NCBI GenBank assembly: GCA_009617715.1 | Contig: VTFK01000474.1 | Coordinates: 248,001 to 312,000 of the forward strand | Length of the DNA stretch: 64,000 bases | Source of the DNA: Plectrocnemia conspersa | Taxonomy: Eukaryota; Arthropoda; Insecta; Trichoptera; Polycentropodidae | Direction: 5' to 3' | Shown here: positions 29,601 through 38,020 of the stretch, piece by piece | Position numbering within the stretch: the first letter of the stretch is position 1 | How the letters are laid out: each line of letters opens with the position of its first letter | Made by a program: the position numbers and the translations under genes | Notes under the pieces: model-generated | Seen by the model: only the letters and a program-made list of their open reading frames with translations | Told to the model about the DNA's origin: nothing | The model's database searches: none

Positions 29601-32600
29601 GAACTTTCGCGCCTCCCCATTACCAAGGGGTCGGAGGAGGGCGCTACAACTCAACAATCGGACGAATGTCAATGGGCCGAGACAAATCTGTCTCCAGAAT
29701 AGATTACGGCAGATTATTAGAGCGCGACAGAGATACGGATAAATCCAACGCGGGCAAGCAGAACAGCAGCGCAAACTGTTCAACAAGACTACGGATCTGG
29801 GACGGAGGCGGGCCGGACGAAGCACACGTGGGTCTCAAATTATGATTACTGGTCCTAAAGACACTTTGCATAATCCTAATGTGTATATTTAGGCAAAACT
29901 GATGGCTGATCATTGCGATGATGACGCGCCCAGATTGTGCGATCACACCTCACTCAGCAATCTGACGAGAGCGACTCGTCCCTGCACTCCGGAAGAAAGC
30001 TACATTAGCTCGGGTGATTAATATTTTTTTTTTGCTAGTCAAATAATTCTTATTTGACCATTGAAATATAAGGATAATAAATAATTATTGTAAGTGTATA
30101 TATAGATTTATTCCTATAACAAACGATTTTTATTGATAGGTCCAAAGATGGTAATGCATCATCACACTCTCGAAGGCACGGCTCTCCATCCATCGACGTT
30201 CAAGCTTCGATTTGAGTTCGTGGATACCAGATTGGGCGGTGATGCTTGGTCTGGAGGTGGACTGTTGAAGTATGAAGCTATGGAGACCATGTCAGCGGAG
30301 CAAATCATCGCCAGTTCTCCTACAATGGCGACTCCTGGCCGTCCAGCGTCTGGACCCTGCGCTAGGGTCTTTCGCAAAATCAATGAAGCCGAATTAAATT
30401 CACCACGGTATGTACATATATAAAAAATATTATAATAATAAACTTATTCTTAAAATAAATATTTACAAGTATAGTATTTTAAAACCAATGGTGCTATACT
30501 TAAGACCTAGGGATCGAGATGTATTTTAATATTATTTTATTTCAATTTTTCATGACAAAATAATCAGAAAATTTACAACCCTCAAATATTTAAATCCAGG
30601 TCTTTTATGTATAAGATATACCTTGCAATTACATGATATTTTGCATCATTTAAAAATAAAATTTGGATAAAACTTTAACACTTAAAAATTCTTCTGGTTA
30701 AAAAAAAATCTAAAAGATTTAATATGTAACATATTAATTTAAGCCAGAAATTTTTCAATACTTTTTTAAATATCCTTGTTTGTAAAAATATGCTGTAGTT
30801 AGAATTATCTGAAAGATAAAAATCATAATCATTTCTAAAATATTTGACAGATATTGCAATGAAATCTATTTAGCTAAATTCTGAACGAATTGTTATGCTA
30901 ACGAGTGACACTCACTACAAGATTTTTTCTCAAATGTGCATATACTTTCAACAGAAATGTGTTCCTGTATGGCCGAGGCGGAGCTCAAAACATGTCATGT
31001 GCATACAGAATAGAAGCTGGTTCCGGAGAACGTGTCAGACTGACAATCGGAAACGTGTCTTTGGGGTCTAGCTGTGTAACGGAGCCAGACCCTCACACGG
31101 GTAGACCTAGGTGCTCTCACACGCCCAACTCGAGAGTAATCTCGTTGAGGATTTGGGAAGCTCCTTGGAAGGATGTTAGAGTAAGTCTTATCATATACAT
31201 ATTCAATTTAATAAAATATATAAATTAAATAATATATATTTTTATTACGCATAGGTGCCTAGAGCATGCATCTGCGACAATTCCACGTCGTCTGATTCCA
31301 AGCCTTTGGTCATCACGTCATCTTCACGTGCCTTGGAACTACTTTTTACAATTTCATCGTTTAGTATAACTGAGGATTACACCGATATATATTTTCAAAC
31401 TAGTTTCGAGTTGATATCGTCGTCCGAGTGCTTCAGAAAACAAAGGCTAAGAGGCTCTGGAGGCGAAGAGGAAATGTCGCATCCGCCCAGGTAGGGTTTA
31501 TATCTATTATATAATAGCTTATACTTGGAACATTTTGAAGCCTTTTGAAAGCTGCTTATTATATGGTGTATAGAAACCAAGTGGAAACGTCTTGCGCCGG
31601 AATGCCGTGGGTGATAGAAGCTCGTGACAATCGAAGTCTATTTCTTTTAACTTGGGGCTCTTTATTGCCTCTTGCGCCATCCATGGACGAGCCTGCTAGA
31701 TGCAATTCGAAGAATCGACTTATGATATACACTGGCAGACCGCCAAGGTATGTGTAATTTCTAACTATTCTTTTAAAATTTCCCAGAATAAAAGAAATAA
31801 TAATGTACAATAGTTTTATAACAAGGCTCTGAGTAATTTTTTTTTTTTAATATATTCATTAAGTTTTTTTTAATATTTTTTTTATTCGTTACAACATTCC
31901 TTTAAAAAAATATTAGTAACCTTGACCAAAAAATATTTAAAAATTCCTCCTGATATTTAGAAAGTACTTTAATTATTATAAGGTCATGATATTGATTTAC
32001 ATACTACATTTAAGGCACCTAATGCTTTTTAAAGTATCATAATCAATCATTCGGGTGACTAATATTTTTCTAATACAAACACATATTTACTTCATCAAAT
32101 TATTACGACTTCCAATTTTTTGTGACTTTCATTTTATTATGTGCAAATGATATATATGTATACACAAATATTTATAACTTAATTTAAAATTACACGCTTA
32201 TTTATTATTATAATACTTAGATCGTTAGTTTTTTATCTTATAAATAAAGTTCTTTTAGTTTTATCAATTTCATTTTTAAAATTAAATTTTATACTTTTTT
32301 TTAATATTTTTTATTACATAAGTATATTCTATACAAAGTATTTTAATTTGTTTACTATGTTTTTAACAGAAAAATATTCTATTACGTAGTGAAATATATT
32401 CTTAAAAAAAAAAATATGCTTTTTAGTAAAATTTAATGGTCACAAATAAGTTCTTAAATTAAGTGGATTTGTAAAAACAACTTAATTTTTATATAGCTAT
32501 ATAATCAATTTCATAAATATTTTTTTATCTCAAAAAAAAAACACTTATAATAATGCTTATTTGTTATAAACTTGGATACACTGTATATATAATCAATTTA

Positions 32601-35246
32601 TTTACTTTGCGTATGTTTTACGTTATTTTGGTTTGTTGCACCAAGTTTTTTCTAATAATTATTTTCATATGTCTTTAAGGATAGTTTTTTGACGAAATAT
32701 TAAGTTTTAAGTATGTTGTTTTTAACAAATATTTATTTATATATTTTATGAGTAAAATTTTACACTGATTTTAAATATGATAGTTTAAGTTTGTAGCAAC
32801 GATTTTATAAAATTAAAAAAAATTAAATAATAAATGCAAATATATTTATTGAATCTTTGTAGAAAAAATTATAATAAAATTTTATATTCAGCAAAAAAAT
32901 ATAAAAATAACTGAAACAAAAATCAAAAGCTTAAGTTTGGCGTTTTACAGAAAATCATAACTAAATTGAGCTGTACAGAAAATCTTTAATATTAAATTAC
33001 GCCTTATTAAAATAATAGATATTTTTGTTAGGAACGTACTAAAAAATTATTATTTATAAAGAGCATATTATATTATTCAGAAAGTTATAATTTAGTTAAA
33101 AATGAGACTTGAGAGTTCGTGAACACTACTTAAATTTTATACAGTAGTACAAAACCTAAAAAGCTCATTTAGTACAAAAAATAATATATTTTTATGTGAA
33201 GTCTTAAATAAATTATAATTAATTATAAAAATAAAAATAAAATTTAAACGAAGATTTTTTTAACCAAAATATATATATTATAGAAACATAATATATGTGT
33301 TTTTTTTAATATGACTTTAAATAAGGTAAAATTAAATAATTTTACATCCGATTTTTTCACAAAAAATAATTTCAGATTTTTTTAGTTATTATAAAGTTGT
33401 CAATTTATTTTAATTTTTTTAATATGCAATGATGAATTTTAAATATATGATTTCTTAATACCAAAAAATACATTTATAAAATTTTTATTTAACTTGGTCA
33501 ACAATAATTTTAGCAAAGATTTTGGTATTGCAAAACTGCTTAGATATTATAAAACAGTATAAAAAATATAGATTCTTATTATTTCAGTTAATTCTGTAAA
33601 TTTGTAACAAAGTTTTATATAATTATAATTTTTTAATTATGAATATTAAAATTTTCACATTAAAATCATACACATATATTTAGCCCACAAAATTTTAAGC
33701 AACTGTAACAAAAAAATTATAGGCTATTAAAGAGTTTTTGCGTTTGATAGAAAATTATAAATTTGCATACATTTTAAAATATAATTTGTATATAAATAAT
33801 AATAAAAATATTGTTATTTTACTATATTGTATTTAACTTTGTAACGATTAATAATTAACTTTGCGACTTTGAAATAAAAAAATCTAAGATATACACCACA
33901 AGAAATATATTAATATTAGCGAAAATATAAATTACCTGATAGGCGCTAGTAAAACTATATACTGATCTAAAACATCTATCGAACGCAATTTGACAATTGC
34001 GAAACGTTCATTTTCTGTTCAAACCCAAGCCTAAGCAAATCTATCTTAACATTAAGAAAGTTTTAAAACCAGCTATAATTTTACAACTCTCATTAGGTTG
34101 ATTTAATTTATTATATATATTGAAGTTTTTCAAACAATTCGGTGATCTCTGATCATGTGCTAATACACAAACCAAATTATGCGTTTGTGTACAAATATTG
34201 ATACCAAAAGCAGTGAAATTATAAATGAATACATTTAAACTGAATTTTTGAAATTATATTTATACTAGTGAAACATAAACTTATCTTATAATACACATTC
34301 ACTTTTCTGAAGTGACACAAAAATTAAACTAAGGTAGCCATATAAGCATAAATTATTCTGTTTAATTTATAGAAAACGTTTGCTATTTTATAAATATAAT
34401 CAATCTTTATTTTCGTTTTACTTATATATATCTGATAAGTATTGTTTTTCTGTTAACTAATTTGTTGTACATCAAAAATATTATGAAGTATTCCTCAATA
34501 TAAAGCGATAATGTCGGTTGTTATTATATTGACCATTTTCTTGTTAGATGAGGTCCTTTATTTTTTTGTCTAATTTAATTTTTATTCATAACAGATTGAT
34601 CAAAGTCGTGTGTCCAGCTGAGCACAACACTCGCCAGAACGCCATACAAATATTCTCGGAAGAGTGGTTCTCCCCCATAGGTCAGCCAACTTCTCCCACG
34701 ATTTATCTCACGCCTCCCAAGCCTCCGTCCTTCCTCGTGGAATTCGTGGCGAGAGAAAACGGCATGGCTGCTTTCACATGGCTGGAAATCTCCAAGTCAA
34801 GATCGAGCTTATTTCAGCAGCTGCAAGTCAACTTAGACACCATGGAGTCCATCGAGAAGTCAGATTTCGCCAATGACACGTTCAGTGCTTTCAGTTCCGA
34901 CTGCACTTACAAGTGTCCCGAGTTGAACGCGTGTATAAGTTCATCGTTGTGGTGCGACGGAAGGTTAAACTGCCCTTCCGGCTACGACGAGAACGAAATG
35001 CACTGTGGGGTAGGTAGGAGATTCTTCAAGCAGTTCCCAGGTGGTGTATATACTGCGTTGGGATGTACAGCAGCCGTTTTAGCTGCTTGCGTTTTATTTA
35101 CGATATTCGCCCTCATAGCCAGGATAAGGAGGAGTAGGAGGAGAAGGTTGGGTAAGAAGAAATTGCTAGCTACCCCAGACGGAAGGCGACTCACAGAGGA
35201 ACTTCTCCTCGATCCTGGAAGCAACACGACCACAGTGAGTTCCTGA
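5494..35246 (+). CDS. Five-CUB / LDLa single-pass membrane protein gene (15 visible exons, 5' end missing)
   Basis: Joining the 15 exons listed below keeps one frame for 1037 residues and ends at TGA 35244-35246. Residues are counted from the Cys that is the first whole codon of the first visible exon. Domains: CUB1 1-126 (Cys pairs 1/29 and 64/84), CUB2 163-303 (163/180 and 231/255), CUB3 318-547 with a long basic insert, CUB4 593-738, CUB5 743-886 (first pair 743/770), LDLa 924-958, transmembrane helix about 972-995, cytoplasmic tail 996-1037. There are at least ten N-x-S/T sequons in the ectodomain. CUB domains mediate protein-protein contacts, and CUB+LDLa receptors such as LEV-10 and Neto cluster or traffic channels. 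Drosophila Culd, another CUB/LDLa protein, acts in photoreceptor endocytosis. The architecture is closest to LEV-10, but orthology to LEV-10, Culd or CG32432 is not proven. No signal peptide is visible, so at least one 5' exon is missing. Confidence 0.9.
5631..11531 (+). other. Intron (5.9 kb)
   Basis: AT-rich intron between exons A and B, holding a short piggyBac-like MITE at 7790-7898. Two GC-richer patches stand out, at about 6690-7080 and 10430-10870. Both contain short open frames but no domain or splice context, so conserved regulatory sequence is more likely than coding. Nothing else is recognised. Confidence 0.75.
7790..7898. mobile_element. piggyBac-like MITE, about 100 bp
   Basis: Flanked on both sides by TTAA (7790-7793 and 7895-7898), the piggyBac target site. 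The element starts CCCTTATCGCACTG and ends GCAGTTAAGGG, so the ends are inverted CCCTTA/TAAGGG. It is only 101 bp and has no coding capacity, so it would have depended on another element's transposase. The short ends make the family call moderate. Confidence 0.55.
11532..11634 (+). CDS. Exon B: middle of CUB domain 1
   Basis: The acceptor TTTGTTTCAG ends at 11531, and the donor GTATGT starts at 11635. The exon has 34 codons plus one base. It encodes residues 46-79 with LIFDAFNVG, a typical CUB beta-strand, and C64 of the second CUB disulfide (DGCPDGFMQL). Confidence 0.9.
11635..15656 (+). other. Intron (4.0 kb)
   Basis: AT-rich intron with a Jockey-type reverse transcriptase remnant at 14278-14517 in the same orientation as the gene. 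A somewhat GC-richer patch lies at about 12640-13080. Nothing else is recognised. Confidence 0.75.
14278..14517 (+). mobile_element. Jockey-type non-LTR retrotransposon remnant (RT C-terminal part)
   Basis: In the frame ending at the TAA near 14517 the sequence reads VILYKSIIKPAWSYVAQIWG and then NINILERFHNKF. This corresponds to the conserved segment after the reverse transcriptase palm in Jockey-clade elements (LLYK..LKPVWTYG.QLWG, followed by ..I..LQRFQNK). The upstream frame is interrupted and no 5' or 3' end is visible, so it is a decayed internal fragment. Confidence 0.8.
15657..15813 (+). CDS. Exon C: end of CUB domain 1
   Basis: The acceptor TTTTCAG ends at 15656, and the donor GTATGT starts at 15814. 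Two bases complete Gly80; 51 codons follow, plus two bases. It encodes residues 80-131: SWCGSSSG (C84) and then the final CUB strands through FEFKLRYKFVS. Confidence 0.9.
19244..19318. repeat. Perfect inverted repeat, 33-bp arms and 9-bp loop
   Basis: Arm 19244-19276 is the exact reverse complement of 19286-19318; the loop is GTACTAATT. The stem includes CACAAACTCATAATTTTTAT. A perfect stem of this length in an intron points to a recent foldback or MITE remnant, or to a hairpin transcript. Confidence 0.9.
20074..20186. mobile_element. GTGAG-rich MITE copy next to exon D
   Basis: Shares GAAGTGGGCGTGCGG, GCATGTAACGCAC and CCCTTAT blocks, and a TTCCTTT..CACTCGCTCG arm, with the more complete copy at 60307-60467. 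The right arm is truncated after TTTCACTC. It ends about 90 bp before the exon D acceptor, so it could affect the branch-point region. Confidence 0.7.
20279..20410 (+). CDS. Exon D: linker and start of CUB domain 2
   Basis: The acceptor CGTATCAG ends at 20278, and the donor GTATGC starts at 20411. One base completes Arg132; 43 codons follow, plus two bases. It encodes a Ser/Pro-rich linker and then CRLQSPNYPGMYPR, the classic N-terminal CUB signature (C163). Confidence 0.92.
20480..20602 (+). CDS. Exon E: CUB domain 2
   Basis: It follows a 69-bp intron (20411-20479). The acceptor is AATACAG and the donor is GTATTA. It encodes residues 177-216, starting NVTCYWSL, the second CUB cysteine strand with an N-glycosylation sequon. 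Confidence 0.9.
20603..21652 (+). other. Intron (1.05 kb)
   Basis: AT-rich with no repeat or gene recognised. The open frame at 21057-21290 is low-complexity and is not supported. Confidence 0.75.
21653..21799 (+). CDS. Exon F: CUB domain 2
   Basis: The acceptor TTGTAG ends at 21652, and the donor GTGAGG starts at 21800. One base completes Ser217; 48 codons follow, plus two bases. It encodes residues 218-265 with C231, DHLIFYDGGS (the CUB acidic-turn motif) and KYCGGDW (C255). Confidence 0.92.
21971..22111 (+). CDS. Exon G: end of CUB domain 2
   Basis: The acceptor TTTTTTGCAG ends at 21970, and the donor GTAAGA starts at 22112. One base completes Arg266; 46 codons follow, plus two bases. 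It encodes residues 267-312: GPEMLVAFHSSPF and then RGFELDVDVIFTD, the closing CUB strands. Confidence 0.92.
22491..23572 (-). mobile_element. Degenerate mariner transposon (minus strand)
   Basis: The terminal inverted repeats share GGTYAGTCAATAAGTCYTTA at both ends (near 22496 and 23567). Minus-strand fragments read in order as a mariner transposase: the N-terminal helix-turn-helix piece with VIKHFDLKG; then DEHRSGRPLEVTTPKIIDKI and DMVLSDR followed by a stop; VKVREFFEA; KKLGMKKISA; the first catalytic segment TVDKT-stop-IHYYTPETKKQ (VDETWIHHYTPETK in intact members); SKQWVSGTDLAPKKAKN; and the second catalytic segment KKVLFH-stop-DN. Several stops and frameshifts make it inactive. Total length of 1.08 kb is slightly short of the usual 1.3 kb. 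Confidence 0.9.
22725..23390 (-). pseudogene. Mariner transposase remnant
   Basis: Recognisable transposase sequence runs on the minus strand from about 23390 (DNA-binding half) to about 22725 (catalytic half). First catalytic Asp: in VDKT, the mariner VDETWI motif with its Trp codon mutated to stop. Second catalytic Asp: in FH-stop-DN. The third catalytic region is not clearly visible. At least three in-frame stops and several frame changes are present. The open frame on the opposite strand (22725-23072) is only a shadow of this sequence. Confidence 0.85.
23866..24062. mobile_element. TA-flanked MITE, Tc1/mariner-pogo type
   Basis: Left end CAGTAGACCCTCCAATAACA (from 23868); right end is the inverse of CAGTATACCCCCCAATAGCA (to 24060). 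The inner arms AACACGGTAAATT and AATTTACCGTG also pair. TA dinucleotides flank both ends (23866-23867 and 24061-24062). The CAG start, TA target and terminal CCC are typical of pogo/Tigger-derived MITEs. At 193 bp it has no transposase. Confidence 0.8.
26177..26367 (+). CDS. Exon H: start of CUB domain 3, GC-rich
   Basis: The acceptor ATTACCAG ends at 26176, and the donor GTAAAC starts at 26368. One base completes Arg313; 63 codons follow, plus one base. It encodes residues 314-376: C318, FHVHASSG, an Ala/Val/Arg-rich insert (about 325-360) and NTTCMWTFHGRPG (C368). It is strikingly GC-rich against the surrounding DNA, and the insert separates the two CUB cysteines by 49 residues instead of the usual 25 or so. 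Confidence 0.9.
27208..27513 (+). repeat. ACTAGT-ended dispersed repeat, copy 1
   Basis: Starts ACTAGTGAAATTATAT and ends ATTTATACTAGT, an imperfect inverted end. It aligns collinearly with 33945-34269 in a later intron of the same gene: shared blocks include CTAAAAYRTCTAT, a GAAAGTTYTAAAAC-like block, ATTAGGTT and GCAGTGARATT. This is probably a MITE family; no coding potential is seen. Confidence 0.65.
28080..28135 (+). mobile_element. Jockey-type retrotransposon fragment (+ strand)
   Basis: The frame from 28089 reads TDQDKAEFLANAFYI and then stop. This is the motif between the endonuclease and reverse transcriptase parts in Jockey-clade ORF2 (..DKAE.LA.AF). About 56 bp are nearly identical, in reverse orientation, to 29053-29109. 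Confidence 0.7.
28320..29109 (-). mobile_element. Jockey-type retrotransposon fragment (- strand)
   Basis: Read on the minus strand, 29109-29053 encodes TDQDKAEILANAFYI. About 190 codons further on, 28541-28320 encodes LIQILYKCKIPKYLIHLIHS and then YLKSRSYVVLLNNKHSN. The latter is the reverse transcriptase segment found just after the AFD palm motif in Jockey elements (GLLYKL..FP.YLI.LI.SFL..R.F.V.VN). The spacing matches an intact element but the intervening frame is decayed, so this is one minus-strand fossil. Confidence 0.8.
29520..29827 (+). CDS. Exon I: CUB domain 3, large insert
   Basis: The acceptor CACGCAG ends at 29519, and the donor GTGGGT starts at 29828; reading through the donor hits a stop within three codons. 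Two bases complete Gly377; 102 codons follow. It encodes residues 378-479: DLVWIYFVSYSHQ, a polar Gly/Arg/Ser-rich loop of about 75 residues and then CSTRLRIWDGGGPDEAH (C463). The loop is unusually long for a CUB domain. Confidence 0.92.
29893..30013 (+). CDS. Exon J: CUB domain 3
   Basis: It follows a 65-bp intron (29828-29892) with acceptor TATATTTAG. The exon has 40 codons plus one base; the donor is GTGATT at 30014. It encodes residues 480-519, AKLMADHCDDDAPRLC (C487 and C495), with an NLT sequon. Confidence 0.88.
30140..30407 (+). CDS. Exon K: end of CUB domain 3, start of CUB domain 4
   Basis: The acceptor TTGATAG ends at 30139, and the donor GTATGT starts at 30408. Two bases complete Gly520; 88 codons follow, plus two bases. 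It encodes residues 521-608: FKLRFEFVDTRLGG closes CUB3, a Ser/Pro/Thr linker follows, and GPCARVFRKIN (C593) opens CUB4. Confidence 0.92.
30408..30954 (+). other. Intron (547 bp)
   Basis: AT-rich; nothing recognised in it. Confidence 0.8.
30955..31180 (+). CDS. Exon L: CUB domain 4
   Basis: The acceptor TTTCAACAG ends at 30954, and the donor GTAAGT starts at 31181. One base completes Arg609; 75 codons follow. It encodes residues 610-684: NVFLYGRGGAQNMSCAYRIE (C624), ERVRLTIGNVSLG and VISLRIWEAPWKDVR. NMS and NVS are glycosylation sequons. Confidence 0.92.
31255..31490 (+). CDS. Exon M: end of CUB domain 4, start of CUB domain 5
   Basis: It follows a 74-bp intron. The acceptor TTACGCATAG ends at 31254, and the donor GTAGGG starts at 31491. 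The exon has 78 codons plus two bases. It encodes residues 685-762: PRACICDNSTSS (C689, C691), ALELLFTISSFSITEDY, FQTSFELI closing CUB4, and then C743 and a Gly/Glu-rich turn opening CUB5. Confidence 0.92.
31574..31747 (+). CDS. Exon N: CUB domain 5
   Basis: It follows an 83-bp intron with acceptor GTGTATAG; the donor is GTATGT at 31748. One base completes Arg763; 57 codons follow, plus two bases. It encodes residues 764-820: NQVETSC (C770), WVIEARDNRSLFLLTWGS and NRLMIYTGRPPR. Confidence 0.9.
31748..34594 (+). other. Intron (2.8 kb), extremely AT-rich
   Basis: One of the most AT-rich stretches of the gene. It contains the second ACTAGT-ended repeat (33945-34269). No coding sequence is seen; the open frame that begins at 34548 upstream of exon O is simply intron readable in the same frame. 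Confidence 0.75.
33945..34269 (+). repeat. ACTAGT-ended dispersed repeat, copy 2
   Basis: Starts GCTAGTAAAACTATAT and ends ATTTATACTAGT. It is collinear and in the same orientation as 27208-27513, but diverged by many substitutions and small indels. Confidence 0.65.
34595..35246 (+). CDS. Exon O: end of CUB domain 5, LDLa, transmembrane helix, tail, stop
   Basis: The acceptor TCATAACAG ends at 34594. One base completes Arg821; 216 codons and the TGA stop follow. It encodes residues 822-1037. FLVEFVARENGMAAFTWLEI ends CUB5. The LDLa module (924-958) has six cysteines in C-TYK-C-PELNA-C-ISSSLW-C-DGRLN-C-PSGYDENEMH-C form with the acidic calcium-cage residues. The helix from about 972 is VYTALGCTAAVLAACVLFTI plus FALIA, followed by the stop-transfer RIRRSRRRRLGKKK. 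The tail ends in DPGSNTTTVSS, whose last residues could be a PDZ-type ligand, although -VSS is not a strong match. Confidence 0.95.
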
Positions 35247-35550
35247 CACAAAGACAGGTCTGTGGAGTACATACACGTGGATCGCGAAACCACCGTATGA
35301 ACATTCCGATTATTATACAGGTTTATTCGAGCGTTTATGGTTTAGCCTTAATTATCTCATCTCTCTCTTGTTTTTCAAATATTTACCAAAGACACAAATG
35401 TTCCTTTGCGCAAACAAAAATTAATCAAAGAAATTTTCATTACGTCTTCGTTAATGAACAAACTTGAAGAAACACATAAATGTAAATAGTAAATAAATCT
35501 TTAGCTGTCAATTTAACGGTTGTGAATAAATTTTCGTGTGTTAATATTTA
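35247..35550 (+). promoter_or_regulatory. 3' UTR with polyadenylation signals
   Basis: Two AATAAA hexamers lie at 35492-35497 and 35525-35530, about 250-280 bp after the stop. TGTAAATA at 35481-35488 fits the Pumilio-binding consensus UGUANAUA. GC content drops steeply after this point. The cleavage site itself cannot be seen. Confidence 0.55.
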
Positions 35551-38020
35551 ATTTTAATTTTAAGCGATAAACGCTCGAAGACTTTTAAGTAATCGGAAAA
35601 CTGCGGATTGTTTGATATTTGGAAAAAAATCAACAATTTACAGTCAATCTCTACAGATCTGAGAATAACTTTGTAATAATAATTATTTTAAAAAAAGTGT
35701 ATGATTGAACTTTTTATTAAAATATAATGCGTGAAATATGTGAAGTGACTCTTTATAAAATTGACTCTTTTAAACAGTGTATTTCGTGTAGAGAAAAATA
35801 TATAAATTTATATATTATATGAAATTATATAACTACATACGTGGTGATTAAGCAAATAACTGAATTTCAAAATTTCAGGATGGGTAAAAGACATATATAT
35901 ATTTAAAAAAATTATTACAGTTCAGTTTATCAAAAACCTTTGATTAAAAAGTATTTACGCTCCAATTACAAAAACGTCATTAGATTTTTATCACACATTT
36001 TGGTCCAAAAAGTTTATTTATCCTTAGAAGACGAGTACATTAAAGTTCCTATCAAAGTTAATGACAAACATCTATAACATATTGTATTTTATTTTGGTAA
36101 AATTCTATTAAAATTCGATTATTACCCAAGACCATAAAAAATAAAATATTACGTTGAAAATAAAAATCCTTTTTTAGATAGATTGCGAAAAATACTACAT
36201 ATGCCTTATTTTTCATTTATTTATTTTTTTATTTTGGTAAAATTCTAATTATTGCATGATTTTTTGCTTAGATAATTTTAAATAGTATTGCAAATAAAAT
36301 TAAAAACATTACAATTTATCTAATTGTATTAATAAGCAAACAATATTCTTTACTAACTTAAGAAAAAAATCAGTAGCATATTTTTTATTAAAAAAAATTG
36401 TATTATGTTATATAAATGTTAAATTTTTATTCAGATTCAAGTACTTATAGTTTTATTTAATTATATTATTTACTATAAATTATAATTTTAAAACTGAAAA
36501 GTAACGGAGCATACTAAAAATCTAATGACAAATCTAAATTATATTTATATAAATCAAGTCATCGCATCTTTGTCTTTAAAAAAATATTATTAATAAAAAT
36601 ATACTGATTCACATAAATAAAATTTTCTCTTGATCATGTTTATGTAACACATATTTCGCTCAAGATTTTATCATTTACCGTAAATACACTTGACCATCCT
36701 GTATCATGAATTACTCGGTGTATATAAAAAAATCACACTATTAATTAATATTTATGAATATTGTATATTATAAAATACCATATTAATAAAACGCACTAGT
36801 AACTAATAAGCTCAGTACTAATCGACTTTTGTTTATAAATTTATTTTGTAAATATAAAATTATTTAATGTATAGATATATATGATATATACGAACGATTT
36901 ATTTTATAATATCGATTTAATCGATATAAGTATTTCTATACTAATTCTCGATTTATTGAGAAATGATAATTTAAGTTGTTTTTTTTTTAATTCAGGGTAT
37001 ATATTATATTAGATTTTTGTTTATGTATTTAAATAAATATTTATCATAATATACAATATTATATCGTTTAATGAAAAAAAACACAAGACTTATGTAGCGT
37101 AAACGACGTAGTTCTTCTCGGGCTAGGGACACCAAAAAATTAAAAATTAATTAAACTTAATGAATTATTAAATAAAAATATGTATTATATATATACGGTA
37201 TTTATATTATACAACTAAGTATGCGGAAGCATATGAACGACTTATGATTTTTTCGGGTATTAAATCAGCTCTTTCACGACGAAGGACGAAACGGGTTGAT
37301 TTTTTTACGCCAAAATGTTGTGTTCTTAAGCACATATAAATTTCTACTGCCAATTGCACAATTGTATTTGAATATATATGAAAAAAATATATTATCATCT
37401 GCCGTAATACGGACATGTGTAGCTGAATACATTTAATAAAATATTTTTATTTGTTAAAATGTCTTTAATTTCAAAAACCCATATCTTAAAAAAATTGTAC
37501 TTGGCTTTTAAGACTATTTTTAAAGACCGCCTATTTATATGTTTATCTATATCCACATTTTATGAACCAATATTAGAAACTGAACTGTATTTAAAAACAC
37601 CGTGACGTCATAAAAAGAAAATAATTTCTACTAAGAATTCCATTCCCCGTATTTTTTATGACCTACTTATTTTTTTATGTTTGTAGACGTCTTTTACTGT
37701 GTTATGTTTTTTGTTCTATTATATATATAATATTATTCAACAGATTCATGGTTAAACTGATAAAAATTCGACTAGATAAATCATTAAAATATATCGAATG
37801 GTTCTTAAAAATAAAAATAATCTGTATGAAAGACTTAAAACAAACGTTTTTTTAAAATATAATTTCGCAAAAATTAAATATTCTTCTCAAGTTACAACAG
37901 ATAAAACACAACCACATAATTAATGTAATAATGAGATATTGCAATATATAAATATATATATACATATATACGAGCTATGTCACTCGTTGTCGTGGCGCTG
38001 TGTCGTAGTAGTCTTCTGCT
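35551..38020. other. Intergenic, nothing recognised
   Basis: Very AT-rich sequence. No exon, RNA gene or transposon signature is identified. Short open frames (for example near 37207 and 37658) look like chance. Confidence 0.6.

Noticed and set aside
29508..29946. Minus-strand open frames opposite exon I
   Set aside because: They mirror a well-supported exon with splice sites and CUB motifs, so they are shadows.
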